DNA of 5,971 bases. Source: Chthoniobacter flavus (GTDB lineage: Bacteria > Verrucomicrobiota > Verrucomicrobiia > Chthoniobacterales > Terrimicrobiaceae). The first letter of the stretch is position 1. Each line of letters begins with the position of its first letter. The notes under the pieces are model-generated. The model was not told the origin of the DNA. It ran no database searches and saw only the letters and a list, made by a program, of their open reading frames with translations. Positions 4,881-5,971 of this stretch are shown piece after piece. The position numbers and the translations under genes are program-made. The stretch lies in contig CAMDOJ010000109.1 in the NCBI GenBank assembly GCA_945903555.1, positions 1-5,971 on the forward strand. Reading direction: 5' to 3'.

Positions 4881-5971
4881 ATGAGTGTCGAAAACGATAC
4901 GCAGGAATCGCTAAAGCAAACCACTCGGTCGATCGCGGACCATGAGGGCGTGGTCAGCGTGAATCCCATCCCCGGCAAGCCATCGCTTGAAATCGAGTAT
5001 GATCCCTCGGCACTCAGCGAAGACGATTTGCGCCGCATCGCAGAAAGTCATCCGATGGGCCCGGCCTTGCAAAAGCGCACTCTGCGTCTAGACGGAAAAG
5101 CCTGCGAGGCCTGTGCTATCCGCCTCGAGCGTAAAATGAAAAAGCTACCCGGCGTCCGCAAGGCGACGGCGACTTATATCGGTAAAATCCTCTGTCTCAC
5201 TTTTGACGAAACCCTGGCTGATGAGAAAACGGTCATGGAGGGAATCCGTGCTGCCGGCGCTAAAGTGAGCGCCTACGAGCCGCCAGCACTCGAGGTCGAT
5301 CGGTCACTTTGGCAAAGAATCCGATCAGGCTCCCTCAACGAAGAACTTTCGTGTGCTCTGGGCTTTCTTTTTCTTCTCACTTCCCTTGCTTCCGACCACT
5401 GGCTTGGCAAAGCGGCTCTGACCACATGGATTCTCTATGGCGGCGCATACTTTTTCTGTGGTCAGCAAGGCGTGCGTTCGGCTGTGGCATCGTTGCGCGG
5501 AGGTGCTTTGGACGTCGATGTTCTTATGGTGTTGGCCGCGATAGGCGCTGGTATTGTCGGTCAACCCTTCGAGGGCGCTTTGCTCCTGTTCCTTTTTTGT
5601 TTCTCGAATGTTCTTCAAAGCTACGCCTTGGAACGCACCCAGCGAGCCATCCACTCCCTGCTCAAACTCCGACCCGATAAGGCGCTCGTGAAATGCAATG
5701 GCACCACCACGCTTGTCCGCGTCGAGGAACTCCACATCGGCGACATCGTTGTGCTTCGACCCGGCGAGCATGTTCCCGTTGACGGCACCGTGATCGAAGG
5801 TTCCAGCCACATCGATGAATCGAGCCTCACTGGCGAATCCATGCCAGTGACCAAGAGTATCGGCAGTATCCTCTTCGCTGGTACGCTCAACCAAAGCGGC
5901 GGACTCGAGTTGACCGTAACCAAACGTGCCGAGGATTCCACTCTTGCCCGCATGGTGAAGCTCGTTGAAGA
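4881..5971 (+). CDS. heavy-metal translocating P1B-type ATPase (3' partial)
   Basis: ATP-driven metal efflux pump of the inner membrane; the first 363 codons are in the window. Residues 1-60 resemble the later part of an HMA metal-binding fold (GVVSV, then LEIEYDPSALSEDDLRRIAE) but have no cysteines. A second HMA domain at about 66-132 carries the metal-binding pair C75 and C78 in GKACEAC. Hydrophobic segments follow at about 157-171, 176-195, 211-227 and 230-248. Then comes the actuator domain with RPGEHVPVDG (293-302) and the dephosphorylation loop TGES (317-320). The CPx metal-transport motif, the DKTGT phosphorylation site and the ATP-binding domain lie beyond the window. LDVDVLMVLAAIGA (210-223) and EGALLLFLF (231-239) are more like Zn/Cd/Co-type than Cu-type pumps. 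The start at 4881 is fixed by an in-frame TAG at 4866-4868, with no other start between. No Shine-Dalgarno motif precedes it. Confidence 0.93.
   Translation, partial: MSVENDTQESLKQTTRSIADHEGVVSVNPIPGKPSLEIEYDPSALSEDDLRRIAESHPMGPALQKRTLRLDGKACEACAIRLERKMKKLPGVRKATATYIGKILCLTFDETLADEKTVMEGIRAAGAKVSAYEPPALEVDRSLWQRIRSGSLNEELSCALGFLFLLTSLASDHWLGKAALTTWILYGGAYFFCGQQGVRSAVASLRGGALDVDVLMVLAAIGAGIVGQPFEGALLLFLFCFSNVLQSYALERTQRAIHSLLKLRPDKALVKCNGTTTLVRVEELHIGDIVVLRPGEHVPVDGTVIEGSSHIDESSLTGESMPVTKSIGSILFAGTLNQSGGLELTVTKRAEDSTLARMVKLVE

Noticed and set aside
5309..5680. A 123-codon + strand frame inside the ATPase region
   Set aside because: Out of frame with the conserved ATPase protein; Arg/Ser/Cys-rich composition of a shifted frame.
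5325..5894. A 189-codon open frame on the - strand at the right end
   Set aside because: It is antisense to the ATPase membrane and actuator regions, which carry unmistakable P-type motifs; no independent evidence of coding.

Overview
The window is a compact, single-strand stretch of bacterial chromosome. Six genes, all on the + strand, fill it almost completely: four are complete, the first has lost its 5' end and the last runs off the 3' end. The longest non-coding gaps are 46 and 48 bases. I see no tRNA, rRNA, insertion sequence, CRISPR array, phage gene or convincing terminator. Base composition is moderate, slightly above half G+C. The gene set and the scarcity of Shine-Dalgarno motifs would fit a Gram-negative bacterium of the Verrucomicrobiota/PVC kind, but this is a weak guess from general likeness of the proteins, not from a marker gene.

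Layout. Bases 2-859 hold the C-terminal five-sixths of an extended short-chain dehydrogenase resembling CDP-paratose 2-epimerase. After 46 bases comes a FAD-dependent amine-oxidase/desaturase-like oxidoreductase (906-2168). It overlaps by ATGA a TIM-barrel sugar-phosphate isomerase/epimerase-like protein (2165-3082). That gene overlaps by ATGA a polytopic flippase-like membrane protein of the LPG-synthase-TM/UPF0104 family (3079-4128), which overlaps by ATGA a stand-alone RibD C-terminal (DHFR-fold) reductase (4125-4832). After 48 bases, a heavy-metal P1B-type ATPase starts at 4881 and is cut by the window end after 363 codons.

How they may work together. Three successive 4-base overlaps make translational coupling of the middle four genes very likely. 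The epimerase is probably in the same transcript. A nucleotide-sugar epimerase, a FAD redox enzyme, a TIM-barrel isomerase, an NAD(P)H-dependent reductase fold and a membrane flippase-like protein could make and move a modified sugar or lipid-linked metabolite. No gene here fixes the substrate, so the pathway is inference. The P-type ATPase looks functionally separate (metal export or homeostasis). Its Zn/Cd/Co-like membrane signatures and a cysteine-less, HMA-like N-terminal segment are its notable points.

I found no clear sign of a defence or mobile system. The best candidate for something undescribed is the coupled oxidoreductase-isomerase-flippase-reductase module.
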